Assembly: GCA_963629395.1 (NCBI GenBank)
Contig: CAVGIV010000004.1
Span: 1 to 64,000, forward strand
Reading direction: 5' to 3'
DNA from: CAG-791 sp963629395
GTDB taxonomy: Bacteria > Bacillota > Clostridia > Lachnospirales > Lachnospiraceae
DNA: 64,000 bases
A program made the position numbers and the translations under genes. Below are positions 41,437 through 50,913 of this stretch, one piece after another. Each line of letters begins with the position of its first letter. Within the stretch, counting starts at the first letter, position 1. The notes under the pieces were generated by a model. The model made no database searches. It had not been told where the DNA came from and saw nothing but the letters and a program-made list of their open reading frames with translations.

Positions 41437-42516
41437 ATGAGTAGAGTGTATAATTTCTCAGCAGGTCCCGCGATGCTTCCGGAGGAAGTGTTGCAGACAG
41501 CAGCCAGTGAAATGCTGGACTATCATGGATGCGGAATGTCCGTGATGGAAATGTCACACCGCAGCAAGGTGTTCGATGCTCTCATCAAGGAGACGGAGGC
41601 TGATTTCCGGTCACTGGTTGGTGTGCCGGACAATTATAAGGTCCTGTTTTTGCAGGGAGGCGCCTCTACCCAGTTTGCAGCTGTTCCCATGAATCTTATG
41701 CGCAACAAAAAGGCTGCCTATGTCGTCACCGGCCAGTGGGCCAAGAAAGCCTGGAAGGAAGCGCAGAAGTACGGCGAGGCCATTAAGGTGGCATCCTCCG
41801 AGGATCAGAATTTCTCCTATATTCCGGACTGCAGTGATCTGGATATTCCGGAGGACGCAGATTACCTCTATATCTGCGAGAACAACACCATTTACGGAAC
41901 CGAGTATTTCAAGCTTCCCAACACAAAGGGACACGAGCTTGTGGCGGATGTATCCTCCAATTTCCTTTCCCGTCCGATTGATGTGAATAAGTACGGAATG
42001 TTCTACGGCGGCGTACAGAAGAACGTAGGTCCTGCCGGCGTGGTGATTGCCGTTATTCGCGAGGATCTGATCCGTGATGATCTGGACAGCTTTGTTCCGA
42101 CGATGCTCCAGTATAAAACGCAGGCCGATAAGGATTCCCTGTACAACACACCTCCTTGCTACAACATTTATATCTGCGGTCTGGTCTTTAAGTGGATCAT
42201 GAAGCAGGGTGGTCTGGAGGGAATTGCCAGACACAATGAGGAAAAGGCAAAGATTTTCTACGATTACCTGGATGAGTCCAGACTCTTTAAGGGAACCGTG
42301 CGCAGAGAGGATCGCTCTCTTATGAATGCGCCGTTTGTGACCGGCGATGCCGATCTGGATGCAGCCTTTGTAAAGGAAGCGGCTGAGAATGGTCTGGTTT
42401 CCCTCAAGGGACACCGCACCGTGGGCGGCATGCGTGCCTCCATGTATAACGCGATGCCGATTGAAGGCGTGGAAAAGCTGGTTTCCTTTATGAAGGAATT
42501 TGAGGCAAGACACTGA
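41437..42516 (+). CDS. serC: Phosphoserine aminotransferase
   Basis: The 359-residue product begins with the family motif VYNFSAGPAMLPEEVLQ. The PLP-lysine region reads YGGVQKNVGPAGV. It converts 3-phosphohydroxypyruvate to phosphoserine. GAGGAGG lies 6 nt before the ATG at 41437; the frame is open upstream only in overlap with the transpeptidase gene. serA and a DUF1015 gene follow. Confidence 0.96.
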   Translation: MSRVYNFSAGPAMLPEEVLQTAASEMLDYHGCGMSVMEMSHRSKVFDALIKETEADFRSLVGVPDNYKVLFLQGGASTQFAAVPMNLMRNKKAAYVVTGQWAKKAWKEAQKYGEAIKVASSEDQNFSYIPDCSDLDIPEDADYLYICENNTIYGTEYFKLPNTKGHELVADVSSNFLSRPIDVNKYGMFYGGVQKNVGPAGVVIAVIREDLIRDDLDSFVPTMLQYKTQADKDSLYNTPPCYNIYICGLVFKWIMKQGGLEGIARHNEEKAKIFYDYLDESRLFKGTVRREDRSLMNAPFVTGDADLDAAFVKEAAENGLVSLKGHRTVGGMRASMYNAMPIEGVEKLVSFMKEFEARH

Positions 42517-42544
42517 TACAAGAGTGCCGGAAAAGGAGAGTATT

Positions 42545-43708
42545 GTGTTTCATTACGCAGAACTGAACAACATTTCTTCCGTTGGAACCGGGCGGTTTGA
42601 TTCGAATTTTGCCAAAACCGAGAAGCTGGAGGAAGCAGACGGCATTCTGGTGCGCAGTGCCAAGATGCATGAGATGGAATTCTCTGATTCGCTTCTTGCC
42701 ATTGCCAGAGCCGGAGCCGGTGTCAACAACATTCCGCTGGATCGCTGTGCGGAGAAGGGCATCGTTGTTTTCAACACACCGGGAGCGAACGCAAACGGAG
42801 TGAAGGAGCTGGTCATTGCAGGCATGCTGCTGGCCTCCCGCGACATCGTAGAGGGTGTTGACTGGGCACGCTCCAACTGGAACAACCCGGACATTGTCGC
42901 CCAGGTTGAAAAAGAAAAAAAGCAGTTTGCAGGGACCGAGCTGGAGGGCAAAAAGCTCGGCATCATAGGACTCGGTGCCATCGGCGTACGCGTGGCCAAT
43001 GCCGCTGTATACCTTGGAATGGATGTGTACGGCTATGATCCATACGTCGGCGTCGACAACGCATGGCACCTTTCCCGAAAGGTTACCCATGTAACAGACA
43101 TCAATGAGATTTATCGCAATTGCGATTTCATTACCATTCATGTGCCGGCGATGGAATCAACCAAGGGCTACATTTCGGCCGATGCCATTGCGCAGATGAA
43201 AAAGGGCGTTATCGTCCTGAATATGGCAAGAGACGTTCTGGTGGATGAAAAGGCCATGATTGCAGCCATTGATGACGGTCGTGTTCGCCGCTACGTTTCC
43301 GATTTCCCGAATCCTACCGTTGCCGGACACCGCGGCTGCATCACAACACCGCACCTGGGCGCTTCCACCGAAGAGTCCGAGACCAATTGTGCAATTATGG
43401 CAGTGGATGAGCTGCAGGACTATCTGGAAAATGGCAACATTACACATTCCGTAAATTATCCGGACTGCCAGGTTGGCGTCTGCACCAGGCAGGGTCGTGT
43501 GGCCATTCTCCATAAGAATGTAGCCAACATGATCACGGGCTTTACATCCATTATGGGAAGTGCCGGCATCAACATCGCAGAGATGACCAATAAGTCCAGA
43601 GGAGATGTTGCGTATACGGTTCTGGATCTGGATTCTGCGGTTTCCGGCGATGTGGCAGACAAGCTTGCCGCTGTAGATGGCGTATTCCGTGTGCGAGTAA
43701 TCAAGTAA
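42545..43708 (+). CDS. serA: D-3-phosphoglycerate dehydrogenase
   Basis: The 387-residue product starts at a GTG with AAAGGAG upstream. It has the NAD motif LGIIGLGAIGVRVANAA, a signature with the catalytic His in PHLGASTEESETNCA, and a C-terminal ACT domain (about 315-387). It oxidises 3-phosphoglycerate in the first step of serine synthesis. An ACT domain commonly allows serine feedback. It lies 28 nt after serC. Confidence 0.95.
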   Translation: MFHYAELNNISSVGTGRFDSNFAKTEKLEEADGILVRSAKMHEMEFSDSLLAIARAGAGVNNIPLDRCAEKGIVVFNTPGANANGVKELVIAGMLLASRDIVEGVDWARSNWNNPDIVAQVEKEKKQFAGTELEGKKLGIIGLGAIGVRVANAAVYLGMDVYGYDPYVGVDNAWHLSRKVTHVTDINEIYRNCDFITIHVPAMESTKGYISADAIAQMKKGVIVLNMARDVLVDEKAMIAAIDDGRVRRYVSDFPNPTVAGHRGCITTPHLGASTEESETNCAIMAVDELQDYLENGNITHSVNYPDCQVGVCTRQGRVAILHKNVANMITGFTSIMGSAGINIAEMTNKSRGDVAYTVLDLDSAVSGDVADKLAAVDGVFRVRVIK

Positions 43709-43717
43709 GAGGTAACT

Positions 43718-44953
43718 ATGGCAGTAATTCGAGCATTTCGGGCGTTTCGGCCTGCGCCGGAGCTGGCAGAGAGCGTAGCCGCGCTTCCCTACGATGTATA
43801 TTCGCGGGCAGAGGCAAAGGCCTACGTGGCAGAGCATCCCGCATCCTTCCTGGGAATTGACCGGGCAGAGTCTACGCTTCCGGATGAGGTCGGCACCTAC
43901 GATGAGTGCGTTTATCAGCATGCCAAAGAGCTTTTGGACGCAGCCATTCTGGATGGTACATTCCGGCAGGATGACAAGCCCTGCTTTTATCTGTATGAGC
44001 AGCTCTGGAAGGGTCGGTCACAGACCGGAATTGTTGCCTGTGCATCCATCGATGACTATGTAAACGGTGTTATTAAGAAGCACGAGAATACCGTAGAAGC
44101 AAAGGAGCAGGACCGTATTCACCACGTGGATACGTGCGGTGCTCAGACAGGGCCTATTTTCCTGACCTATCGGGAGGATCCGGTGCTCTCGCTTATAAAG
44201 GAGCGGGTAAAAAGCTCCCGGCCGGTCTATGACTTTGTCGCGGACGGTGATGTTGCCAATCGCGTCTGGGTGATTGACGAGGCCGGTGACATCGCTGCCA
44301 TTCAAAGCGCCTTTGCGGGTATTCACGGGCTCTACATTGCTGACGGTCATCACCGCGCGGCGTCTGCTGTAAAGGTGGGACTGAAGCGGCGCAGCCAGCT
44401 GCCGGGGTATACCGGAGAGGAGGAATTCAATTTCTTCCTCAGTGTCCTTTTCCCGGAGAATGAGCTGGAAATCCTGGATTACAACCGTGTGGTAAAGGAT
44501 CTTGGCGGTATGAGCCGGGGAGAGATTCTGGGCGCTCTGCGTCCGAATTTTAACATAACGCCGTATCGAAAGACTGTAGCAAGGCCCTCTGTAAAGGGTG
44601 AGATTGGTATGTATCTGGAGCATTCCTGGTTCCTGTTGTCTGCCAAAAATCACATCAAAAGCGCTGATCCTGTGAAGGGAATGGATGTTTCCATTCTTCA
44701 GGACAGAGTGCTGGGACCGATGTTTGGAATTGAGGATCCGCGAACCGATGATCGCATTGAATTTGTCGGCGGAATCCGAGGCACGGAGGCCTTGACGGCT
44801 CGCGCTGATGAAACAGGTGGCGCAGCCTTTTTGATGCATCCTACCTCCATCCGGGAGCTTCTGGCGGTTGCAGATGCAGGACTTCTCATGCCGCCCAAAT
44901 CGACCTGGTTTGAGCCGAAGCTTTTATCCGGACTTTTTCTGCATCAGATATGA
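43718..44953 (+). CDS. DUF1015 family protein in the serine operon
   Basis: The 411-residue product belongs to the uncharacterised DUF1015/COG4198 family, recognised from LPYDVYSRAEAKAYV and the motif YIADGHHRAASA. The DGHHR segment resembles the phosphate-binding box of the ParB/sulfiredoxin fold, which includes the free-serine kinases SerK and SbnI. It lies 9 nt after serA, so a role in serine or phosphoserine metabolism is a reasonable guess; no serB phosphatase is in the window. Function is not established. Confidence 0.82.
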   Translation: MAVIRAFRAFRPAPELAESVAALPYDVYSRAEAKAYVAEHPASFLGIDRAESTLPDEVGTYDECVYQHAKELLDAAILDGTFRQDDKPCFYLYEQLWKGRSQTGIVACASIDDYVNGVIKKHENTVEAKEQDRIHHVDTCGAQTGPIFLTYREDPVLSLIKERVKSSRPVYDFVADGDVANRVWVIDEAGDIAAIQSAFAGIHGLYIADGHHRAASAVKVGLKRRSQLPGYTGEEEFNFFLSVLFPENELEILDYNRVVKDLGGMSRGEILGALRPNFNITPYRKTVARPSVKGEIGMYLEHSWFLLSAKNHIKSADPVKGMDVSILQDRVLGPMFGIEDPRTDDRIEFVGGIRGTEALTARADETGGAAFLMHPTSIRELLAVADAGLLMPPKSTWFEPKLLSGLFLHQI

Positions 44954-44961
44954 AGTTTTGC

Positions 44962-44990
44962 TTGCAATCCATTTGGGCAGCCTGTATAAT
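44962..44990 (+). promoter_or_regulatory. Promoter of tRNA-Thr
   Basis: TTGCAA (44962-44967), a 17-bp spacer and a perfect TATAAT (44985-44990) lie just after the DUF1015 stop codon and 37 nt before the tRNA. Confidence 0.75.
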
Positions 44991-45027
44991 AACGAGCGTT
45001 CGGTTGCTTGCGCAGCTGAACGCGTAT

Positions 45028-45100
45028 GCTGGAATAGCGCAGTTGGTAGCGCAACTGATTCGTAATCAGTAGGTCGAGGGTTCAAGTCCCTTTTCCAGCT
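45028..45100 (+). tRNA. tRNA-Thr, anticodon CGT
   Basis: The acceptor arms GCTGGAA (45028-45034) and TTCCAGC (45093-45099) pair perfectly. The D stem is GCGC/GCGC, the anticodon stem ACTGA/TCAGT encloses loop TTCGTAA with anticodon CGT, and the T loop is TTCAAGT. The discriminator base is T, and the 3' CCA is not encoded. It reads ACG threonine codons. It stands alone with its own promoter and terminator. Confidence 0.96.
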
Positions 45101-45107
45101 CGAAGGG

Positions 45108-45135
45108 GCCCTGCTTGCGAAAGCGGGGCTTTTTT
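45108..45135 (+). terminator. Terminator of tRNA-Thr
   Basis: GCCCTGCTT (45108-45116) pairs with AAGCGGGGC (45121-45129) with one G-T pair, around a GCGA tetraloop, and is followed by six T residues (45130-45135). This is a textbook intrinsic terminator. Confidence 0.92.
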
Positions 45136-45199
45136 CGTACCAGGAGAAATAGGCGTAACTGTTTCGCAATCATGCGTGCACTGAAACGAAAGGGATATT

Positions 45200-46594
45200 A
45201 TGGCACAGCTCTGGGGCGGACGTTTTACCAAGGCAACGGATGACCTTGTAAAGAAATTCAACGATTCCATTGGCTTTGATAAGCGTCTCTGGAAGGAAGA
45301 TATTGAAGGAAGTATTGCCCATGCAACCATGCTGGGACGTCAGGGAATTCTGACCAAGGAGGAATCCGAACACATTCTGGAGGGTCTTCTTGGCATCCGG
45401 GAGGATATTGCCTCCGGGAAGCTTCCGATCACCGACGAATATGAGGATATTCACAGCTTTGTAGAGGCCAATCTGATTGACCGCATCGGAGACGATGGTA
45501 AAAAGCTCCACACCGGCCGCTCACGCAACGATCAGGTGGCACTGGATATGCGCCTGTTCACCAGACGGGCGGTGCAGGAGACGAGGGAGGCGCTTTTAGA
45601 GCTCTTGCAGGTTATCCTGGATATTATGGAAGCCAATAAAGAGACGTACATGCCTGGCTTTACGCACCTGCAAAAGGCACAGCCGGTTACACTGGCGCAT
45701 CACTTCGGTGCCTATTTTGAAATGCTTCGCCGGGATGTCACCCGTATGGAGGATACCGCGCGCCGCCTGAACGAATGCCCGCTGGGAGCCGGAGCACTCG
45801 CCGGAACAACCTATCCTTTGGACCGGGAATTCACAGCGGAAAGTCTTTCCTTTGACTGTGCGACCCGCAACAGCATGGACTCCGTATCTGACAGGGATTA
45901 TGCCATTGAATTCCTTAGCGATCTTTCGCTTGTGATGGTGCATTTGAGCCGGATGAGTGAGGAGATCATCATCTGGAACAGCAATGAGTACCGCTTTGTA
46001 GAGATTGACGATGGGTACTCCACCGGCAGCAGCATCATGCCGCAGAAAAAGAATCCCGATGTTGCAGAGCTTATTCGCGGCAAGACCGGACGCGTGTACG
46101 GTGATCTGATGAGCCTTCTGACCACAATGAAAGCCATTCCTCTTGCCTACGATAAGGACATGCAGGAGGACAAGGAGCCGGTGTTCGATGCGTTTGATTC
46201 GGTTTCCATGTGCATTCGGCTGATGAGCGGTATGCTGGCTTCCCTTACCTTCCGCAGGGATGTAATGGAAAAGAGTGCGCAAAACGGCTTTACCAATGCT
46301 ACAGATGCGGCCGATTATCTGGTGGGAAAGGGCGTTCCCTTCCGCGATGCCCATGCGGTGATCGGGCGAATGGTGCTTCATTGCATTGATGTAAGCAAGA
46401 GCCTGGATCAGCTTACGCTGGAGGAGTTCAAGAGTTTTTCACCGGAATTTGACACAGATATCTACGATGCAATTTCCCTGAAAACGTGCGTCGACAAGAG
46501 GCTGACAGTCGGAGCGCCCGGCGCCCGCGCCATGGAAGAGGAGATTGCTGCGTCTCGCGCGTGGCTTTTGAAAGAGCAGGATTCGCAAGAATAG
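45200..46594 (+). CDS. argH: Argininosuccinate lyase
   Basis: The 464-residue product begins LWGGRFTKATDD and carries the superfamily signature GSSIMPQKKNPDVAE with its catalytic serine. It splits argininosuccinate into arginine and fumarate. argG is not next to it. AAAGGG precedes the ATG. Confidence 0.96.
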   Translation: MAQLWGGRFTKATDDLVKKFNDSIGFDKRLWKEDIEGSIAHATMLGRQGILTKEESEHILEGLLGIREDIASGKLPITDEYEDIHSFVEANLIDRIGDDGKKLHTGRSRNDQVALDMRLFTRRAVQETREALLELLQVILDIMEANKETYMPGFTHLQKAQPVTLAHHFGAYFEMLRRDVTRMEDTARRLNECPLGAGALAGTTYPLDREFTAESLSFDCATRNSMDSVSDRDYAIEFLSDLSLVMVHLSRMSEEIIIWNSNEYRFVEIDDGYSTGSSIMPQKKNPDVAELIRGKTGRVYGDLMSLLTTMKAIPLAYDKDMQEDKEPVFDAFDSVSMCIRLMSGMLASLTFRRDVMEKSAQNGFTNATDAADYLVGKGVPFRDAHAVIGRMVLHCIDVSKSLDQLTLEEFKSFSPEFDTDIYDAISLKTCVDKRLTVGAPGARAMEEEIAASRAWLLKEQDSQE

Positions 46595-46607
46595 AAAAGA
46601 GGACGAT

Positions 46608-47690
46608 ATGGAAAAGCTTAGAGTTGGTGTTTTAGGCGGAACCGGAATGGTTGGACAGCGTTTCATCCAGATTCTGGAGAATCATCCCTGGTTCGAGGTC
46701 ACAGAAATTGCTGCCAGCGCCCGTAGCGCAGGAAAAACCTACGGCGAAGCTGTAGAAGGCAGATGGAAGCTGGACGGAGAGGTTCCTGCCTCGGTAAAGG
46801 ACATTGTCATTCGCGATATCGATGACGTAGAGAGCATTGCAGAAAGGGTTGATTTTGTCCTTTCCGCCGTCAACATGTCCAAAGAGGAAATCCGTAGCAT
46901 CGAAGAAGCATACGCCAAGACAGAGACGCCGGTCGTCTCCAACAACAGTGCTCATCGCTGGACCCCGGATGTCCCGATGATCGTTCCGGAGATTAACCCG
47001 CAGCACGCGGATGTCATTTCCTTCCAGAAAAAGCGTCTCGGAACAACCAGAGGCTTCATTGCCGTAAAGCCGAACTGCTCCATTCAGAGCTATACACCGG
47101 CCCTTGCTGCCTGGAAGGAATTCGAGCCCTATGAAGTGGTAGCCACCACCTATCAGGCAATTTCCGGTGCCGGCAAGACCTTCAAGGATTGGCCGGAGAT
47201 GAACGGCAATATCATCCCCTACATCAGCGGTGAGGAGGAAAAGTCAGAGCGCGAGCCCCTTCGCATTTTCGGCCACATCGAAAACGGTGTCATTGTTCCG
47301 GCAGAGTCTCCGCTGATCACCTGCCAGTGCATCCGTGTTCCGGTTCTGTACGGACACACCGCGGCTGCATTTGTCCGCTTTAAAAAGGATCCCTCCAAGG
47401 AAGAGCTCATTGAAAAGCTTCGCAGCTTCCGTGGCGTTCCGCAGGAATTGAAGCTTCCGAGCGCACCGGAGCACTTCATTCAATATCTGGAGGACGATGA
47501 TCGTCCGCAGGTTGCCAAGGATGTCAACTATGAAGGCGGCATGGGTGTTTCCATCGGACGTCTTCGCAAGGATACAATGTTCGACTGGAAGTTCGTCGGT
47601 CTCTCACACAACACGCTGCGCGGCGCAGCCGGCGGTGCTGTAGAATGCGCAGAGCTTCTGACAGCGCTTCACTACATCGAGCATAAGTAA
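46608..47690 (+). CDS. asd: Aspartate-semialdehyde dehydrogenase
   Basis: The 360-residue product has the NADP motif VGVLGGTGMVGQRFIQ, the active-site Cys in KPNCSIQ and the His-containing RVPVLYGHTAA. It is of the archaeal/fungal-like long Asd type. The enzyme leads to lysine, threonine, methionine and diaminopimelate. It is 13 nt after argH and is followed by a strong terminator. Confidence 0.95.
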   Translation: MEKLRVGVLGGTGMVGQRFIQILENHPWFEVTEIAASARSAGKTYGEAVEGRWKLDGEVPASVKDIVIRDIDDVESIAERVDFVLSAVNMSKEEIRSIEEAYAKTETPVVSNNSAHRWTPDVPMIVPEINPQHADVISFQKKRLGTTRGFIAVKPNCSIQSYTPALAAWKEFEPYEVVATTYQAISGAGKTFKDWPEMNGNIIPYISGEEEKSEREPLRIFGHIENGVIVPAESPLITCQCIRVPVLYGHTAAAFVRFKKDPSKEELIEKLRSFRGVPQELKLPSAPEHFIQYLEDDDRPQVAKDVNYEGGMGVSIGRLRKDTMFDWKFVGLSHNTLRGAAGGAVECAELLTALHYIEHK

Positions 47691-47730
47691 TCGTAACCAT
47701 TGGGAGACAGAGGGTTTATGAGTCTCCATC

Positions 47731-47842
47731 TGATACCGGCATAGCTGCGCTGCAGATCATCCGGACTGACTCATCCTGCATAGCGGGGACTGCGTGGTCC
47801 CCACTGTGCAGGATGTTTTGTCTTTGACCCCCCCGGGTATCA
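47731..47842 (+). repeat. Degenerate relative of the rex-leader structured element
   Basis: TGATACC (47731-47737) and GGTATCA (47836-47842) form the same outer stem as in the rex leader. Read on the minus strand, the order TGATACC, GGGTCAAA, CAAAAC is shared with that leader. The inside differs, being largely the asd terminator hairpin plus CTGC-GCT-GCAG. After it, GTCAAACG-TG-CGTTTGAC (47848-47865) is a further palindrome. This fills most of the 257-nt asd-topB gap. Confidence 0.4.
47772..47825 (+). terminator. Terminator of the argH-asd operon
   Basis: Bases 47772-47790 pair with 47797-47815 (19 positions, one C-A mismatch and one G-T pair) around a TGCGTG loop, followed by TTTTGTCTTT. It is the strongest hairpin in this gap. 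Confidence 0.85.
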
Positions 47843-47890
47843 TAGAGTCAAACGTGCGTTTGACCCCCAAATCATAAAGGGGTAATTGTC

Positions 47891-47910
47891 TGGCACCCAT
47901 CTCGATTTTT
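47891..47910 (+). repeat. Partial copy of the GCACCCATCTCGA repeat
   Basis: TGGCACCCATCTCGATTTTT resembles the left part of the repeat at 12574-12643 (CAGCACCCATCTCGAATTT). It lies 38 nt before topB; the right part of the repeat family appears after topB at 50121. Confidence 0.4.
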
Positions 47911-47947
47911 CTTCGGAAAACCTCGATGCGGCAAAAGGGAGAACAGC

Positions 47948-50101
47948 TTGGGAAAACGAGTATTCATTGCAGAAAAGCCGAGCGTGGCAAAGGACTTTGC
48001 CAAGGCGCTCCATGAGAACTTTGTCAATCGGGACGGCTACCAGGAGTCCGAGCAAAGTATCGTAACCTGGTGCTTTGGACATCTTGTAACCATGAGCTAT
48101 CCGGAGGCGTACGATCCCAAATATAAAAAATGGTCGCTGGATACCATTCCTTTCATCCCGGAAACATATCTTTATCAGGTCATCGATGATTCCGGAGTCC
48201 GCAAGCAGTTTAAGACAGTAAAGAGCATCCTCACCTCCGCTGAGGTTGACACCATCTACATCTGCACAGACTCCGGGCGCGAGGGAGAATACATTTATCG
48301 CCTCGTTGCCGACCAGGCAGGCGTCAAGGGCAAGCGGCAGCTTCGCGTCTGGATCGATTCCTTCACAGAGGCGGAAATCACAAGAGGAATCCGCGAGGCC
48401 AAGGATGACAGTGCCTACGACAATATGGGAGCGGCGGCCTATCTGCGCGCCAAGGAGGATTACCTCATGGGAATCAATTTTTCCCGGGCCTTAACGCTCA
48501 AATACGCCGGAGGGATCCGGGATTTTCTCGGGATGGACCGATGCGTCATCGCGGTCGGCCGCGTCATGACCTGCGTTCTGGGCATGGTTGTGCGAAGAGA
48601 GCGCGAGATCCGCTCCTTTGTCAAAACGCCCTTTTTCCGTGTCATCGGCACCTTTTCTCCGGCGCAGGGGAATGCCTCGTTCTCCGAACGGCCTGCAGAT
48701 ACCTTTGAGGCAGAATGGGCCGCGAAGGAGGGCAGCCGCTATTACCAGTCGCCCCTGCTGTATAAGGAAAACGGTTTCCGCAAGGCAGAGGATGCCGCGG
48801 AGCTTATCCGCTACCTGCAGTCGGACGAGGACGGATCGGCGGCTCCCTTTGTAAAGAACATCGCTCACAAGCAGGAAAAAAAGAACCCGCCGCTTCTTTA
48901 CAATCTTGCCGAGCTGCAAAATGACTGCTCACGCTTTTTCAAGCTGAGCCCGGATCAAACGCTGGATGCCGCACAGACGCTGTATGAAAGAAAGCTGACG
49001 ACCTATCCCAGAACGGATGCAAGAGTGCTCTCTACCGCAGTTGCCAAGGAAATTGACCATAATCTCAAGGGGATTGGGTCTCTTCCGGCTTACCGGGAGC
49101 TCGTGCGCAGCATTGCTCAAAGCGGCTCCTGGAAAACCATTGCCAAAACGCGCTACACAAACGACAAGGCCATCACGGATCACTATGCCATTATCCCGAC
49201 CGGTGAGGGTCTGTCTGCCCTAAAGAGCTTGAATCCCACGCTGCAAAAGGTTTATGACCGAATTGTGCGGCGCTTTCTTTCCGTCTTTTATCCGGCTGCC
49301 GTGTTTGATAAAATGACACTGCAGGTGGGCATTAAAAAGGAAACGCTCACCGCATCGCTCCGTGTAAACCGGGAAAAGGGCTACCTTGTGTGCCTGGAGC
49401 GTGCATCGGCAGCCGGGAGTGCGGATTCTCTGCAGACAAAGCAGGGTCAGCAGGAGAGCTCCCTTCCCTCGGAGCAGACCGAAAAAGGCGACGAGGACGG
49501 GGCCGAAAACGCTAATCTGGAGGAGCTTATCAAGGCCCTTCGGAAAAAGGATCCTCTGTCGCTGGTTTCCCTTCAGCAAAAGGAGGGCGAAACCACGCCG
49601 CCCAAGCGCTACACCGGCGGCAGCATGATTCTGGCAATGGAAAACGCCGGTCAGCTTATTGAGGACGATGAGCTGCGGGAGCAGATCAAGGGCTCCGGCA
49701 TCGGCACCAGTGCGACCAGAGCCGGAATTCTGGAGAAGCTGGTGGGCAACCAGTATTTAAATCTCAATGCCAAAACACAAATATATACGCCAACCCAGCT
49801 GGGAGAGATGATCTATGATACCGTAGCCATCTCGTTAAAGCCGCTCCTCGAGCCCAAGCTTACGGCCAGCTGGGAAAAGGGACTGACACAGGTGGCCGAG
49901 GGCACGACAACACCGGAGGAATACCAGGAGAAGCTTAACAGCTACGTCTCCAGGCGGACCAATGCCGTAAAGGCATCGGATTACCGGGGAACTTTGCAGA
50001 GCATGTATCGGGACTGCGCGCAGAATTACCCAAAGCCCATGCATTTTAAGTCCAGATATTCCTATGGCAAGACGGCCAAGGTGTCAAAGAAGTCGGAGTG
50101 A
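47948..50101 (+). CDS. topB: DNA topoisomerase III (type IA)
   Basis: The 717-residue product begins with the Toprim motif FIAEKPSVAKDFAKAL and has DSGREGEYIYRLV. The active-site tyrosine lies in KLTTYPRTDARVL. It relaxes or decatenates DNA. The start is a TTG preceded by GGGAG. There are no C-terminal zinc fingers. A low-complexity acidic insert (about residues 490-525) interrupts the domain near the second gate segment. Confidence 0.93.
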   Translation: MGKRVFIAEKPSVAKDFAKALHENFVNRDGYQESEQSIVTWCFGHLVTMSYPEAYDPKYKKWSLDTIPFIPETYLYQVIDDSGVRKQFKTVKSILTSAEVDTIYICTDSGREGEYIYRLVADQAGVKGKRQLRVWIDSFTEAEITRGIREAKDDSAYDNMGAAAYLRAKEDYLMGINFSRALTLKYAGGIRDFLGMDRCVIAVGRVMTCVLGMVVRREREIRSFVKTPFFRVIGTFSPAQGNASFSERPADTFEAEWAAKEGSRYYQSPLLYKENGFRKAEDAAELIRYLQSDEDGSAAPFVKNIAHKQEKKNPPLLYNLAELQNDCSRFFKLSPDQTLDAAQTLYERKLTTYPRTDARVLSTAVAKEIDHNLKGIGSLPAYRELVRSIAQSGSWKTIAKTRYTNDKAITDHYAIIPTGEGLSALKSLNPTLQKVYDRIVRRFLSVFYPAAVFDKMTLQVGIKKETLTASLRVNREKGYLVCLERASAAGSADSLQTKQGQQESSLPSEQTEKGDEDGAENANLEELIKALRKKDPLSLVSLQQKEGETTPPKRYTGGSMILAMENAGQLIEDDELREQIKGSGIGTSATRAGILEKLVGNQYLNLNAKTQIYTPTQLGEMIYDTVAISLKPLLEPKLTASWEKGLTQVAEGTTTPEEYQEKLNSYVSRRTNAVKASDYRGTLQSMYRDCAQNYPKPMHFKSRYSYGKTAKVSKKSE

Positions 50102-50152
50102 TTGTCAGCATTGCCGACAATTCACGTTGAAATATGGCAGGTGCGGAACAGA
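50102..50152 (+). repeat. Intergenic repeat after topB
   Basis: A hairpin TTGTC...GACAA (50102-50120) is followed by TTCACGTTGAAATATGGCAG and GTGCGGAACAGAT, which matches 12611-12643 upstream of yebC with a few changes. In both places the repeat stands 30-40 nt before the start of the next gene. Confidence 0.55.
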
Positions 50153-50186
50153 TGAACATCAATTGGATGCAAAAGGAGAATGTGAC

Positions 50187-50858
50187 ATGATTTCAGATTA
50201 TACGATTGCTAACTTGCTGGAGCTGGAGGAATCCATCGCAGGAGAGGCCCTAAAGGCATATACCTATCCCTGGGAGGTCCTTCCGCACATAGAGGAGATC
50301 ATCCTGACGCTGGGAGAATCTCTCCCGGAGGAGCGCTTTGAAAAGCGCGGCGAGAATATATGGATTGCCAAAAGCGCCAGGGTATTTGACTCCGCCTACA
50401 TTGCCGGTCCCTGCATCATCGATGAAGACGCCGAAATTCGTCAATGCGCCTTCATACGCGGAAAGGCACTGGTCGGCAAGGGCTGCGTTGTCGGAAATTC
50501 CTGCGAGCTTAAGAATGTTATTTTGTTCAATAAGTGCGAGGTGCCGCACTACAACTATGTCGGCGATTCCATTCTGGGCTTCCATGCGCACATGGGCGCC
50601 GGCTCCATTACGTCCAACATCAAGTCCGACCGCACCAATGTCGTGATTCATGACGAGGCGGAGAATGCGCCGACCGGCCTTCGCAAAATGGGAGCCATTC
50701 TTGGCGACTGGACCGAGATTGGCTGCAACAGCGTCTTAAATCCCGGCTCTGTCGTCGGCCGCCATTCCAACGTGTATCCGCTGTCCATGGTCCGCGGCTG
50801 TATTCCGGCCGGGCACATCTTTAAGGACAAGGATCACATTGCAGCCAAGCGCAGCTAA
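50187..50858 (+). CDS. Left-handed beta-helix (hexapeptide) transferase-like protein
   Basis: The 223-residue product has an N-terminal helical part (about 1-60) followed by hexapeptide repeats (for example AYIAGPCIIDEDAEIRQCAF and GKALVGKGCVVGNSCEL). It resembles the acetyltransferase part of GlmU-like enzymes but lacks the nucleotidyltransferase domain. The substrate is unknown; it could modify a sugar nucleotide. AAAAGGAG lies 8 nt before the ATG; the frame is open farther upstream only in overlap with topB. Confidence 0.82.
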   Translation: MISDYTIANLLELEESIAGEALKAYTYPWEVLPHIEEIILTLGESLPEERFEKRGENIWIAKSARVFDSAYIAGPCIIDEDAEIRQCAFIRGKALVGKGCVVGNSCELKNVILFNKCEVPHYNYVGDSILGFHAHMGAGSITSNIKSDRTNVVIHDEAENAPTGLRKMGAILGDWTEIGCNSVLNPGSVVGRHSNVYPLSMVRGCIPAGHIFKDKDHIAAKRS

Positions 50859-50913
50859 GGAATGGTTACAAAAATGGTTGCAGTGATTTATTCAGCATCT
50901 GCAGGAGAAATGC

